From positions 9,135,001 through 9,199,000 of the forward strand of contig JANTQA010000036.1 in NCBI GenBank assembly GCA_027625915.1: a stretch of 64,000 bases of DNA, read 5' to 3'. The DNA comes from Anaeramoeba flamelloides (taxonomy: Eukaryota > Metamonada > Anaeramoebidae). The position numbers and the translations under genes were made by a program. Position 1 is the first letter of the stretch, and every line of letters starts with the position of its first letter. The notes beneath the pieces were generated by a model, which was given only the letters and a program-made list of their open reading frames with translations, ran no database searches and was not told where the DNA came from. This document shows positions 50,524 to 62,100 of this stretch, piece by piece.

Positions 50524-51277
50524 TATAAGAAAATCATAAACGAAACCAATCAAATTAAAAACCACAATTTTAAAGCAGAAACACAAGAAGAACAAAATAA
50601 AATTTCAGCAAATGTTATTCAACAATTTAAAAACAAATCGGATGTTACACCTACAACATCAACTGAGAATTTATTTGAAACTGGAACTGGTAGTTTTTCC
50701 ATTCAAAATATCACAATTACAGAAGAAGATATTTCAAATTTGAAAAATTATGATTATTTATCTGATTCAATTATCAACTTATATTTTAAACTTAAATATT
50801 CTAATTTAGATAATTTTCAAAAAGAGAATATTGGTTATTTAAATTCCTTTTTCATCTCGAAGTTAATGAATAAAAATAATACCAAAAAAAACATTAAAAA
50901 GATGGGTATCAAAGAAAAAACTTGAAACTAAACAATTATGGTTTATTCCAGTCCACTCAAAAGAACATTGGTTTTTATTAATAATAAAATTTAATATTAA
51001 AGATATGTTTGCACAAATTTACATATGCGATTCAATGAAAGAATACAACACTTCATTTAAACTTGAAATTATACAAAATTTAAAATCATTCATCCCAACA
51101 CTACAAATCTTTCAAAAATTTTACATAATATCAAATATTATTGAAGTAGATGTTATTCAACAAAATAATGATTATGATTGTGGATTATTTTTAATTAATT
51201 ATTTTAATATTCTGTTTAATACTTTATCTAAAATTAAAAAAATATGGAATCAATTATTGAATATTTTGATAAATTAA
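50524..51277 (+). pseudogene. Ulp1/SENP-type SUMO protease domain (peptidase C48)
   Basis: Cysteine protease family that removes SUMO or similar tags. The order is canonical: NYDYLSDSIINLYFKLKY (family: WLND-xxINxYxxLL), NSFFISKLM, then FIPVHSKEHWFLLIIKF with the catalytic His before Trp, IYICDSM with the catalytic Asp, and QQNNDYDCGLFLINYF with the oxyanion Gln and catalytic Cys. All four catalytic residues are visible. The domain is interrupted, so function in this copy is doubtful. Ulp1 domains are known passengers of several eukaryotic transposon groups (for example some MULEs and CACTA/KDZ elements). Confidence 0.8.
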
Positions 51278-51404
51278 ACGATTATAATTTATTTATAACA
51301 AGAGATGATCTATTTGATTTAATATTAAATTATAAAAAAAACTGAAAGGAAAAATATTATCAACAAGAAACATGATGAAATAATAATTAAAGATTATTTA
51401 TCAC

Positions 51405-52350
51405 CAAAGGGTCTTGTTAATTTGGGTTCAACTTGTTATATCAATTCAATAATTCAGATGTTGATTAATATTAAAGATTTTACCAAGATACTTAATCAAA
51501 ATCTCAAACCTGGCAATTTATTGAATCTCTTTCAAAAATTACAAAGTAAAGGTTCCAAAATTATCAACCCATTAACTTTTATAACCCATTATAAAATATT
51601 CGGTGAAACTATCGAATTAAATGTCCAAAAGGATTCACATGAATTTTTATTATCACTTTTTAATCATATGGAATTAAATTTAAAAAAAAGAAGTTTGATG
51701 AATTATTATCAAAATAAAAAGATATTTATTAAAAAAAAATATTAAATTGAATCCCTTGAATTTATTTCATTTCGAAACAAAACAAGTAATAAAATGCCCA
51801 AATGAAATACATAAAAATTCGACAAAACTTGAAGCAAACAATATATTATCATTACCTATTAATAATTCAGATAGCATTTATCAAAGTTTTGAAAATTTTT
51901 ACACACAGAACGATTTAGATGAAGAAAATAAATATTATTGTCATTATTGTAAAAAATATGTTAAATCAAAACAAATTCGAAAAATTCATCAGGTGTCAGA
52001 TTATTTAATTATTCAATTGAAAAGATTCACTTTTAATAAAAATACCAACTTGGTTAATAAAAATATGAAACCAATTCAAATTACTAAAGGTTTTATCATT
52101 AATAAATTTTGCACTTCCAAAATTAAAAAATAATTTTAAATATACTTATAAAATTATTGGGGGTGTTGTACATAGAGGAACCAATATTAATTCCGGTCAT
52201 TATTATTCAATAATGAAAACTGAATCAAAAGAGTGGCTCAAATTAGATGATAAGAATGTTACAAAATCAAGTTATGAAGAATTAAAAGTAACTGGTCAAA
52301 CAAACCAACAAAATGATACAGTTTATTTATTGGTTTATAAACTAAAAAAA
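51405..52350 (+). pseudogene. USP-type deubiquitinase domain (peptidase C19)
   Basis: Ubiquitin-specific protease fold. The Cys box reads GLVNLGSTCYINSIIQM, with the catalytic Cys in STCY. QKDSHEFLLSLF fits the usual QQDAHEFL. YYCHYCKKYVKSKQIRKI is one CxxC of the zinc ribbon, and its partner CPNE upstream has a single Cys. LIIQLKRF is the standard strand before the His box, and HRGTNINSGHYYSIM is the His box, followed by WLKLDDKNV with the Asp/Asn position. Total span is about 310 residues, compact but normal for a minimal USP. Interrupted in this copy. It starts some 130 bp after the Ulp1 domain. Unlike Ulp1, I do not know USP as a common transposon passenger. Confidence 0.8.
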
Positions 52351-53013
52351 GAAAGAATCAACAAATTTAATAAATCCAGGGATAAAAATATTCAAGTCAA
52401 CTCAGTAATAAATGAAATTAATGATCAAATAACCCCAATTAAATTGATAACAAAGGAGAGTCGATATCAATTTATTAAAAGAAAATTATTTGAATCAACC
52501 TTAAAAAGAAAAAGAAAAAGTTATCAATTTAAAAGAGAAAATAATCCCCAAGAAACAATCACGAATGATGAATTTATTGAAGATAGATATTGGAAAACAT
52601 TCACACCAAAACTTAGAAATAAAAAAAATAAGAAGGTTGAATAAAAATAATTCTAAAAATAAAACACATCAAAATGAAATTCAAATGACTAACAAATTGA
52701 TTAAAGAAGAAGAAAAAGTGGAGTTAAGTGTAAATAATAATTTTCATAATATTATAACTTATGAAGAAATCGAAAAACAACAAAAAAAATGAAACTGAAA
52801 AAAGAATGGAACTTCAAAAACAAAAATTATTGAAAATTATTAATGAAAGAAAACAAAAAGAAAAAACAACAAATAAAAAAAATTCAAAATCAAAACAAAT
52901 AACAAAAAAAAAAAAGAAATGAGTTAATAATTAGAAAGGATAAAACACAATCCAAACAACTACAAATAAATAAAAATAAAAATAAAAATACAAAACTTTC
53001 AATTTTTTCCATT

Positions 53014-54392
53014 TTGAGTAAAAATGGGAAAAGGAAACTAATTCGACATTTTTTAAAATTAAATATTTTAAATCGAAAAAAAGACTTGAAAAGGGAATGT
53101 TTAAAATGGAATATAACAGAAAGAACTTTAAGAAATTGGATTAAAAATCCTAAAAAATATTTAACTAGTAGTCTTAACAAAAAGAAAAAATTAACTAAAG
53201 AACAGGAAAAAAAAATTATTAAATATTCTTATTTATCAACAAAAGAACAGATTCAAAAAATTCAAAGGGATTATAATATTACTGTCAGTCCATCATGGAT
53301 TACAAGAATGAAAAAAAGAAATAATATTACAAAAAAGGAACAAATCAGTCAATCAATTATAAATCAATCTTCAATTGTTGATTATAATTTTGAACAAAAA
53401 TATTTAATATCAGAAGAAACAAAAATATTCGGATTGAGAACAACTTCAAGAAAATATAATATTCCAATCTCAACACTTTATAATTGGACAAATAAAAATA
53501 TGCTCCCTGAAGAACAATTAAAAAGGGTTAAATCGAGAGGTAGAAAAGCAAGATTAAAAAAAGTGGGAGATTGAAAAAGTGGGGGGAATGGATTGATTTA
53601 CAGAACCAAAAGGGGATTATTTGTGGGGGGTAATGAAGTTATTAATTTCATCAATAAGAATTTTAATTATAAATATCATAAATCTTCAATTTCAAGAATA
53701 TTACAATCAATTGGGTATTCTTCTCGTAAAACTCAAACAAAGGTAAATAATCAATTAATTCCATCCTTTTCAGCTAAAATTGAAACAAAAAAGAAAAGAA
53801 ATTAATAAAAAAAATTGCATTAAAATCTAATAATAAAAATTTTAACGTTTGGGTAATGGATGAAAAGGGAATATGGAATCATCACCCGGCGAGATATACT
53901 TATACCAGAAAATCAAACCCAAAAACCGTGGGTTAAGGGGAAATTGGTAAATAGTAAAGATACATTAACAGCAACCGTATCATATAAGGGTGAAATACCT
54001 GATTTATTTTGGATAAAGAGTGTCACAAAGACGAAAAAAAAGAGAAAAGGTTAGTGGGATGAATGTTCAAAAGATGTTAGAATACGTAGACCATTTCTTA
54101 ACATTTGCTAATTCTGGTGATATTTTATTAATGGATAACTTAAGAAGTCATCATAATATAGATGTTAAAAAAAAAATTGGAAGATAGTGGAATTGAAGTG
54201 ATATATTTCACACCAAATGGTGCAAGTCATTTATCACCCCTTGATAATGCTGCATTTAAAATATTAGAAGATAAGTTAAGAAAAAATGGTGGTCGAAGAT
54301 TTGCTAATTATTTTGATAAAATTGTAACCGTAAATAACTTATGGAAATCTATTCCAAACGGTAAAATTATTAACCAATTTAAAAAAATCTGA
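53014..54392 (+). pseudogene. Tc1/mariner-like DDD transposase
   Basis: N-terminal HTH block (53026-53190, KRECLKWNITERTLRNWIKN), a second HTH (about 53395-53500, SRKYNIPISTLYNWTNKN) and a winged-helix-like block (about 53600-53750, YKYHKSSISRILQSIGYSSRK), as in IS630/Tc1-type transposases. Catalytic core: VWVMDEKG (Asp at 53859-53861), LLMDNLRSHH (Asp at 54134-54136), TPNGASHLSPLDNAAF (third acidic residue, Asp, at 54244-54246). Spacing is about 91 and about 36 residues, right for the superfamily; SPLDN replaces the NPIEN/DLAPSD motif. The frame is broken several times. The last open piece is 54162-54392. Confidence 0.78.
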
Positions 54393-54698
54393 ACTTCCTT
54401 ATTATAATGAGAAATTTGATAAAATAATGATGAGTCGCTCTATAAACTAGTTAACAAGATGGTTTCATTTTTTATAAATTTACTGCTTTTTTGTAATTTA
54501 GATAATATATTTTTAAGTAACACCCATCTAATCTTAGGAAATTTATTAATAAAATTGTTACAAAGAGGCGTTACTAACCATCGGGCTTTATTTTTCTTAT
54601 ATAGAATTGATATTAGTTTAAAATTGAATAGATGATCTTTAGAAAGTTTTCGATATTATGGGGTTCTTTGATAAAGAAGATACGCGATTTAAGAGGTT

Positions 54699-54699
<1 letters not shown>

Positions 54700-54738
<39 letters not shown>

Positions 54739-55111
54739 CCGCTTCACCAGCACTCTTTTTGTCTTAATTTTTTGTCTTAATTTTTTGTCTTAATTTTTTG
54801 TCTTAATTTTTTGTCTTAATTTTTTGTCTTATTTTTTTGTCTTAATTTTTTGTCTTAATTTTTTTGTCTTAATTTTTTGTCTTAATTTTTTGTCTTAATT
54901 TTTTGTCTTAATTTTTTATCTTAATTTTTTTGTCTTAATTTTTTTGTCTTGATTTTTTGTCTTAATTTTTTGTCTTAATTTTTTGTCTTAATTTTTTGTC
55001 TTATTTTTTTTGTCTTAATTTTTTTGTCTTATTTTTTCGTCTTGATTTTTTGTCTTAATTTTTTGTCTTAATTTTTTTGTCTTAATTTTTTGTCTTAATT
55101 TTTTATCACTT

Positions 55112-55137
<26 letters not shown>
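54700..55137. repeat. Minisatellite (TTTTTTGTCTTAA)n bounded by (TA)n tracts
   Basis: About 26 copies of a 13-14 bp unit from about 54755 to 55105, varying only in T-run length and an occasional G or A change. (TA)n of 37 bp precedes it (54700-54737) and (TA)n of 26 bp follows it (55112-55137). It lies just after the transposon coding region. Confidence 0.95.
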
Positions 55138-55144
<7 letters not shown>

Positions 55145-55278
55145 AATCAATAAAAACATTTTAAATCCAATTATGGGAAACGGTAATCAATGGGGATTTA
55201 AAATTATTTCGGGTGGGTGATTACCAAACTCGCGGGTAATGACAGTGTGTGAGTATAAATGGGGTGGGAATGTCAAAA

Positions 55279-55445
55279 ACTATTATTATTTTCAAAGTAA
55301 TAATAGTAATTAATAAGAAAAAACTATCAGTTTCAAAAAAAAACCCTGATAGTCCTTTAGAAAAAAAAACTACCAGTTTAAAAAAAAAACCCTGATAGTC
55401 CTTTAGAAGAAAAAAACTACCAGTTAAAAAAAAAAACCCGGTAGT
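55279..55445. repeat. Array of four small hairpins
   Basis: Four units each begin ACTA and end TAGT as inverted arms: 55279-55307, 55323-55353, 55369-55399 and 55416-55445. Stems are ACTATTATT/AATAATAGT, ACTATCAG/CTGATAGT, ACTACCAG/CTGATAGT and ACTACCAG/CCGGTAGT. The last three repeat at about 47-bp spacing with CCTTTAGAA or CCTAAA between. Confidence 0.8.
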
Positions 55446-56184
55446 CCTAAAAAAAAAACAATAAAAAAAACTATGTTGTTTTAAAGTTCTTGTTCTTTCA
55501 TTTTATTTATTTATTTTTTTTTTTTTGTATTTTGGTTTTTTTTTTTATATTTTATATACAAGTTGAATCCTTTCTTATCATTTAACTTCTAAATGTTGAT
55601 AGATGATATATTGATAAAGGATTCAACAAGGGGGTTTATTTTAGTAGAAAAGTTTAACATTTAAAATTATCATTTTTTTGCTAAAATATTCCCCCAGTGC
55701 GAAGCCCATGCCAAAATTTTGAATTTTTTTTGGAAAGGTGAATGAAAATTTTATTTATTTTAAAACAAAACAGACAGTAGTCTTTTTACCAATTTATTAA
55801 TCGAATTACAGTGATTTGATTAAAATTTTTTACTTGTTTAAATAATATTTTGAAAGACCTTTAAAAATTGAATTCTTTTAAATTCTGAAAAAAATATGAT
55901 AATTATTATTCTATTTTTGGAAATGTTCATTGAAAGGAAATGAATAGAGAAAAGAGTTTTTGAATGTGTAAAAAAGGAAGACTAAAAAACTTTATAATGA
56001 TTGTAAACAATTTTGTTCTAACTTGGAATAATCAATTTTTTTTTTCATTTTGAGAAAACTGTTTTCGAAGAAAACAAATCTTTGGTATTCTAAAAACATT
56101 ATAGGACCCAAACATATTTTATCTTTTTGTTCGAAAAACTCAATTTTTAAAAAAAAAAACATTTTTTCTGACTTTCATCAAATC

Positions 56185-59100
56185 ATGAAAGCATTTTATG
56201 CAAAAAGCAAGTATTTTAGCGACTATGATACTGAATTAAATTCGTTGCAAAGCAAAAAAGATCCTTACTTCAAGCAAAACAGAAGAAAGAAGAACCACTT
56301 CCAAATCAAGGTTGTTGATTTGAATATTTTTGAAAAACAACCAATACCTGTAAAAATTGTTTTTTATCAAGTTTTTAAAGGAAAAAATCAATCTCGGAAA
56401 TGAAGAAAAATTTAGTGTTTTCTCGTCTCCCTTTGTCTATTCTCTGTTGCAAACAAAAATTTTCCTTAATTTGTTCTTTTAATTTCTGGGATCTAATTCT
56501 GATTTTTCTCTACCGAATCAATATGTAAAAAAAAAAACAAAAAAATAAAAATTCAAAAGAAACAAATTTTGTCTCTTCCAAAAGAAACAATTTTACGAAC
56601 AATTGCAAAAATCAATAACAAGAAATTGTTTCAAATCAAATTTCTGGAAAGGAAACCCATACAAACCAAATTCAAAAATAATAGAAAAAGCCAAGATCAG
56701 CTCTGGAAAAGTATGTCGCCATCCCTTTCCTTCGAAATCGATCGGGAAGAAAAGCTTGAGCTTGTTGATTCAAAAACATCAACGGTCTGGTATTTTTTAA
56801 ATAGTGACAACAAAACAAATTCAAAAAAAGAAGAAAAAGGTGAAAAACAAAAACAAGAAAACCAAAAAGAAGAAAACCAAAAAGAAGAGGAAGAAAAAGA
56901 AAAAGAAAAAGAAAAAGAAAAAGAAAAAGAAAAAGAACAAGAACAGTTAAAGAGTAAACAAAGCTTTAGCGAGTTTAATCTATTTGATACACATTCAAAT
57001 TTCGAACAAAAAAAAAATAGCCCAGAAAAATTAACGAGTTTATCACAATTGAAGGTGATGAATATTAAGATCAGGGACACAGAATACCGACAAGAAATGA
57101 TAAACACTAATTTTGAAGAATTAAACAGAGAAAATCAAGAAATTTATGGAGCGCAAATAATACCATTTTATTATTTTTACCCAAATTCAGATTTGGATGC
57201 ACCAGGAGACGATCAAAGAGAAATGACCAAAATAAGTAATACCCAATCTACAGAAAGGCACTTTGTGTTTCAACCAAATTCTGTTAATACCACAATTGGC
57301 GAACTTGAACCATTTTTTTGTTCTGCAAGTTTGTATGATTTTTCGAAACGAAAAAAAATCTCTGAAAATTATTATTTTGAATTAAATCATTGGGGGTTAA
57401 AATATTGGAAGAATTATAATGACAAGAAAAACCAAAATGAAAACCTCAAGGTATCGAAAAAAACCCAAGTTGAGAATGCAATTTTTTCAATAAGCGAGCC
57501 ATCAGAATCCATTTTTTTAATAATTAGAATCGAAAAAATCTTTCAAAAGCAATATGAAGAGATCATCAAGCCATATTTGAATTCTGGCACTGATTTTAAT
57601 TCCATTTCGATTAGAAAAAAATTCCAAGAAGATATTCAAAACGTTCTAGACAAAATGGGGAAATTCAACCAGCCATTTGGTTGCTCCATTATCAAATTAT
57701 TTGACAAGAAATTACAATTAAATCATACACCATTTAAAGGAAATGACCATTCCACTATAATGAAAACAAAGGGCTTGATAAGCAATAAAGAAATATTTAA
57801 TTTAATAAATCAGGAATATATTATGAATTCTCCAAAACAAAAGGTTATCCCGGGAAATTTTTGCTACCAAATTTCTAATTTAGATCAAAATAAAGAATTT
57901 AATAACAATTCAAATAAAATACAAATAATTAATTCAAGTTATAAATTATTAAATCATTCAAAACTTCAAAATGTAAATTTTATTAATGAAAACAATAATA
58001 ATAATAATAATAATAAAGAAGAAGAAGAAGAAGAAGAAGAAGAAATGCAAAATAAAAACGTGTCTAATATTATAAGAGGGGGGATAAAAGAAGAAGAAAA
58101 GAAAAATGGTGAAAATGAAATTCAAAAAAAAAATCAAAAAGAAAACGAAAATGAAAATGAAAATGAAAAGGAAAAAGAAAAAGGAAAGGAAATCGAAAAT
58201 GAAAAAGGAAATGAAAAGGGAAAGGGAAAGGAAAACAAAAAAGGAATTATTAAATATATCAAAATAGAAGAATTTAGTAATAAGAGAATAGATCTTTTTT
58301 CAAAAAGAAATTATGTTCATCATTTTTTTATTTGGATTAAGAAATTAATCATGTCTAGAAGAAATACAAAAGGCAAAACATATATTATTAAAATTGAATT
58401 TAAAATTTTGGACGATTTAAATAGTGAGGGGATACCTGCAATCTATGGGCAACTGAATGAATCAAAATTTAAAAAGGAAATCTGGACGAACGCACAATTT
58501 AATCAAAAGAACCCAAAATTTTATAATGAAATCAAAATATCTTTGCCTGGTGTCTTAACTGCAAAATGTCATTTATTATTTAGTATTTATTTAATTAAAA
58601 ATCAAAAATTATCTAAAAAGCCCGTCAGTTATGCAATTCTCCCCATTAATAAAAATAACATTATTTCTCCAAAGAAAAGTTTTAATTTACATATCCTGAA
58701 TACTTTAAGTGAAAAGAATTATTTGGAACCACATTTGGTATTTAATGAAAATCCGAATAAAACTAAAACTAGATTGAAAATAAAAAAAAAATTAATCAGT
58801 ACAATTTATCCTAAAAATAAGAATTTACACAAAATTTACGAATATTACATTCAATTAGAAAAAAACCCACAGGTTGATTATAAATTTATTAAATATTTAA
58901 AAATTTTAATTAAAGATTCAAAATTTGAAAAGTTTAAATATCTTTCGTTTATGTTGAATATCCTATTTAGCTGTATTGTGAAGGGCAACGCAATGATTAA
59001 GGAAAGGACATTTAAGTTATTTTTAAAATTTATAAACAACTTACAAAGCAACAGCAAGAACTCCAAACTTGATTGTTATAATGATATATTGAAACCATAT

Positions 59101-62100
59101 TTAGACAATATTTTCAATTATATTGAATCAAAAAATATCACTTATTTCTTTTTTGAAGAATTGGTCTATTTATGGAATAGAAGATTATTATTTGAAAAAA
59201 CTGAAAGGGCAAAGGAAAATGATACAAATAAAAATAAAAAAAAAAATAATGAGAATAAAGAAACTGAATTAGAAAGCCAATTAAAAAAATTTAATTTCCT
59301 AGAAAATAAGAAAGAGGAAAAGGGGAAGGGGAAAGGTAAAGGAAAGGGGAAGGGGAAGGGGAGAGGAAAGGAAATTAAAGAATCAAACAAAACAGATAAA
59401 AAAGATGAAGGGGGTGAAGGGGAAAAAAAAAAAAAAAAAAGCAAACCAATCAATTATTATAATTCTGTTACAATAAAAAATTCAAGTTTTTTATTTGGCT
59501 TAATTATAAAGTCGATGGTCTTATTTTTAAATAAAAATAAAAAAATAAATAATTATTCAAATTCCAATTTAACAAAGCTTTTTTCAATAAAATATATTAA
59601 TAATTTAAATCAGTTAATTGAATTATTCAGTTATCAAATTGAATTGAACGCGATAAATTCAATTAAAAGGGCAAAGAGAATTAATAAATCTTTAGCATTT
59701 TTTTTCAAAGATTTGCTATCAATTCTAAATTATTCAATTTGTTTCCAAATGATCAACAAATATTTAAATTCATTAAAATTCCCAAGCCATTCAAAATTCC
59801 AATTATTCCAAACAAAAATTGAATTTTTAAAAATATTAAGTAGTCACGAAAATTATATTAATTTTAATATCCCAATATTATATAATATTAACAATGAAAA
59901 AAATATTGTAAGGTTTCTTTGCCAGAAGCATTTCTTTGTTGGCTTAATAGTTAATCAATTATTATATGTTTTAAATGCATTGACTATTAAAGAACAAAAT
60001 CCTTATTTAGAAACTTTCTTTTCATTTCTAACAGAAATTTTAATAAAACATGAAAATGATCGGAAATTAAATAACAACAACGACGACAACAATAACGATG
60101 ATGATAACAATAATAACAACAACAACAATAACAGCAACAACAACACGAATAAACGTACGGAACAATTAAAATCACAAGTTTTTTCAATGTATTTACCTAT
60201 ATTAATAATTATTGTTGACTATAATAATAAGATTGATAATTATTTTTTAATTAATCAACAAAATATATTAATTACATTTCTATTAATTTTAAAATATTTA
60301 AATAAAAATTATTTTATTGATTGGTGGGCTAATATTCAATATCGAAATAAATTTGCCTTTTTTGAATTATTAAAAAAATGTATTCACATTTTTGAGTACA
60401 TTGGTAAAAAAGAAATTAAGCAATTATTAATAAATTTCAACAAGAAAAAAAATAACACAAATTTTTATAAATTTTATTTAAGCAATAAAAACTCTTCAAT
60501 TGATGATTTTGATATGATCAATTTAGATAATAATAATAAACTTTTAAAAAAAAAAAAAACAGTTGATCGAAATAATTCCAATAATGATAGTATTAATTTA
60601 AACAACAACAACAACAACAGCAGCAGTAGCAACAACAGCAGTAGCAATAGTAATAACAACAACAATCAGAGCAAAAGTATGAACAACAATAATGATAATA
60701 ACAATAACAGCACCATGACTAATTTAAAAGAAAACAAAGGAAAGGAAATTGAATTAATTGATAATATTAATATACATAATATAAATATTAATTTTAATCT
60801 TAATGTTAATTATAATAAGAAAAATTTAAAATTTAAAAAAAAAAAAAAAAAATTATTAAAAGATACTCAAATCATTACAATTTTTACGAATACAAATTAT
60901 TTAAATAATATTAAATTAAATAATAACTTAATAAAAACAATTGATTTTGATTTTGAAAAAAGATTAAATACTCAAGTAACTTTAATAATTGCTAATTTTT
61001 TAGAAAAGATATTAATTAATTTTGAAAATGATTTAAAAAATGATACCATATTAAATGACACCACTATTTTTAGAAAAATTTTTGATTTATTAATCTTGAT
61101 TTTAAATAATAATAATTGTTATTTAATAATTAATTATGCTTTAAAAATATTAATTTTTATAATCAAAAAATTCCCCAAAAAAATATTTAATGATAACTGC
61201 AATTTGTTAGGAGAATTATGCCGAGTTATTTTCCCAAAAGTTTTATTCCATTACAGTAAAACAAGAAGCTTATCAAACACAATCCTTTATTTATTAATAT
61301 TGACTAATTATCAAATAACTCAAGATTTAACAAAAATTCAAATATATTTCAGAATTGCGTTAAGTAACTTATTAGATGATCATGAAAAGCAATATGAAAA
61401 AAAGGAAATATTATTTTTAAAAAAGTTTTTTTTAATTTTAATAAAATTATCAAATTCTGTAAATTTCAAATCATTTGATATTAACGAACATCCTGATACA
61501 AATGATGATAATGTCAATATTATTAAGAATAATAAAGATGGAAAAAAGGATGAAGAAAAAGAAAAAGAAAAAGAAGAAGAAAAAGAAGAAGTAGAAGAAA
61601 AAAAGGGAGTATTGGATTTTCAAAATAAATTAAATAATTTAATTAATCATTTAATTGGAATTTTACTAGACACATTGAAGGTTTATGAATACAAATTTGA
61701 TCCTGAAATGCATGCCGATCTATTATTGAAAATTGCAAATAGTTATAAAAAAACACCCAGTATTCGATTTAGTTGGTTAACCAAATTAGAAAAATTGATG
61801 ATCAATCGAAAAAATTATAGTGAAGCGGCAGTAATAATGATCCATAAATGTGCAATGATTTCTGAATATTTATATTATAAAAATTATCCAAAAAAATTAA
61901 AATGGCTACCAAAAAAGGGCGCTAAGGCGTTTACCAAAATAATACCCTCGACAATTGAAGAGCTCTTTGCAGTTAATAACCAAAAGGAAATTGTTAATTC
62001 GAAATTTATTGATTTTGAAATATTTTGTCAAAATGGATTAATTGAATGTCTCGAAACCTCGATCAAATATTTGAGAAAATGCAAATTTTCGGAAATATCA

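Larger units (their letters stand above)
49569..54392 (+). mobile_element. DNA transposon coding region: Ulp1 protease, USP deubiquitinase and DDD transposase
   Basis: Five blocks lie head to tail on one strand within 4.8 kb: a very basic N-terminal region, a C48/Ulp1 protease, a C19/USP deubiquitinase, a Lys-rich linker, and a transposase with HTH domains and a Tc1/mariner-like catalytic core. No start-codon context, terminator or intron separates the blocks, so they may have formed one protein of about 1,600 aa or a few adjacent genes (inference). The reading frame is interrupted about ten times, mostly in A runs. Nearby host genes keep equally long A runs open over kilobases, so the breaks are probably real decay and not sequencing error. 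I found no convincing terminal inverted repeats; the limits given are those of the coding blocks. No capsid, polymerase or packaging-ATPase gene is seen. Confidence 0.7.
54393..56184. other. Tandem-repeat and hairpin region between element and DOCK gene
   Basis: Contains a (TA)n-minisatellite-(TA)n block (54700-55137), a tandem hairpin array (55279-55445) and a stem at 55562-55628 (GTTGAATCCTTT against AAAGGATTCAAC). No gene. The last part, 55640-56184, should hold the promoter and 5' leader of the DOCK gene; no motif can be named. Confidence 0.6.

Noticed and set aside
49569-54392. Polinton/Maverick or virus-like origin for the protease-transposase element
   Set aside because: The transposase is of Tc1/mariner type, not a retroviral-type integrase, and there is no capsid, polymerase B or packaging ATPase; the protease is Ulp1-like within a transposase-bearing unit.
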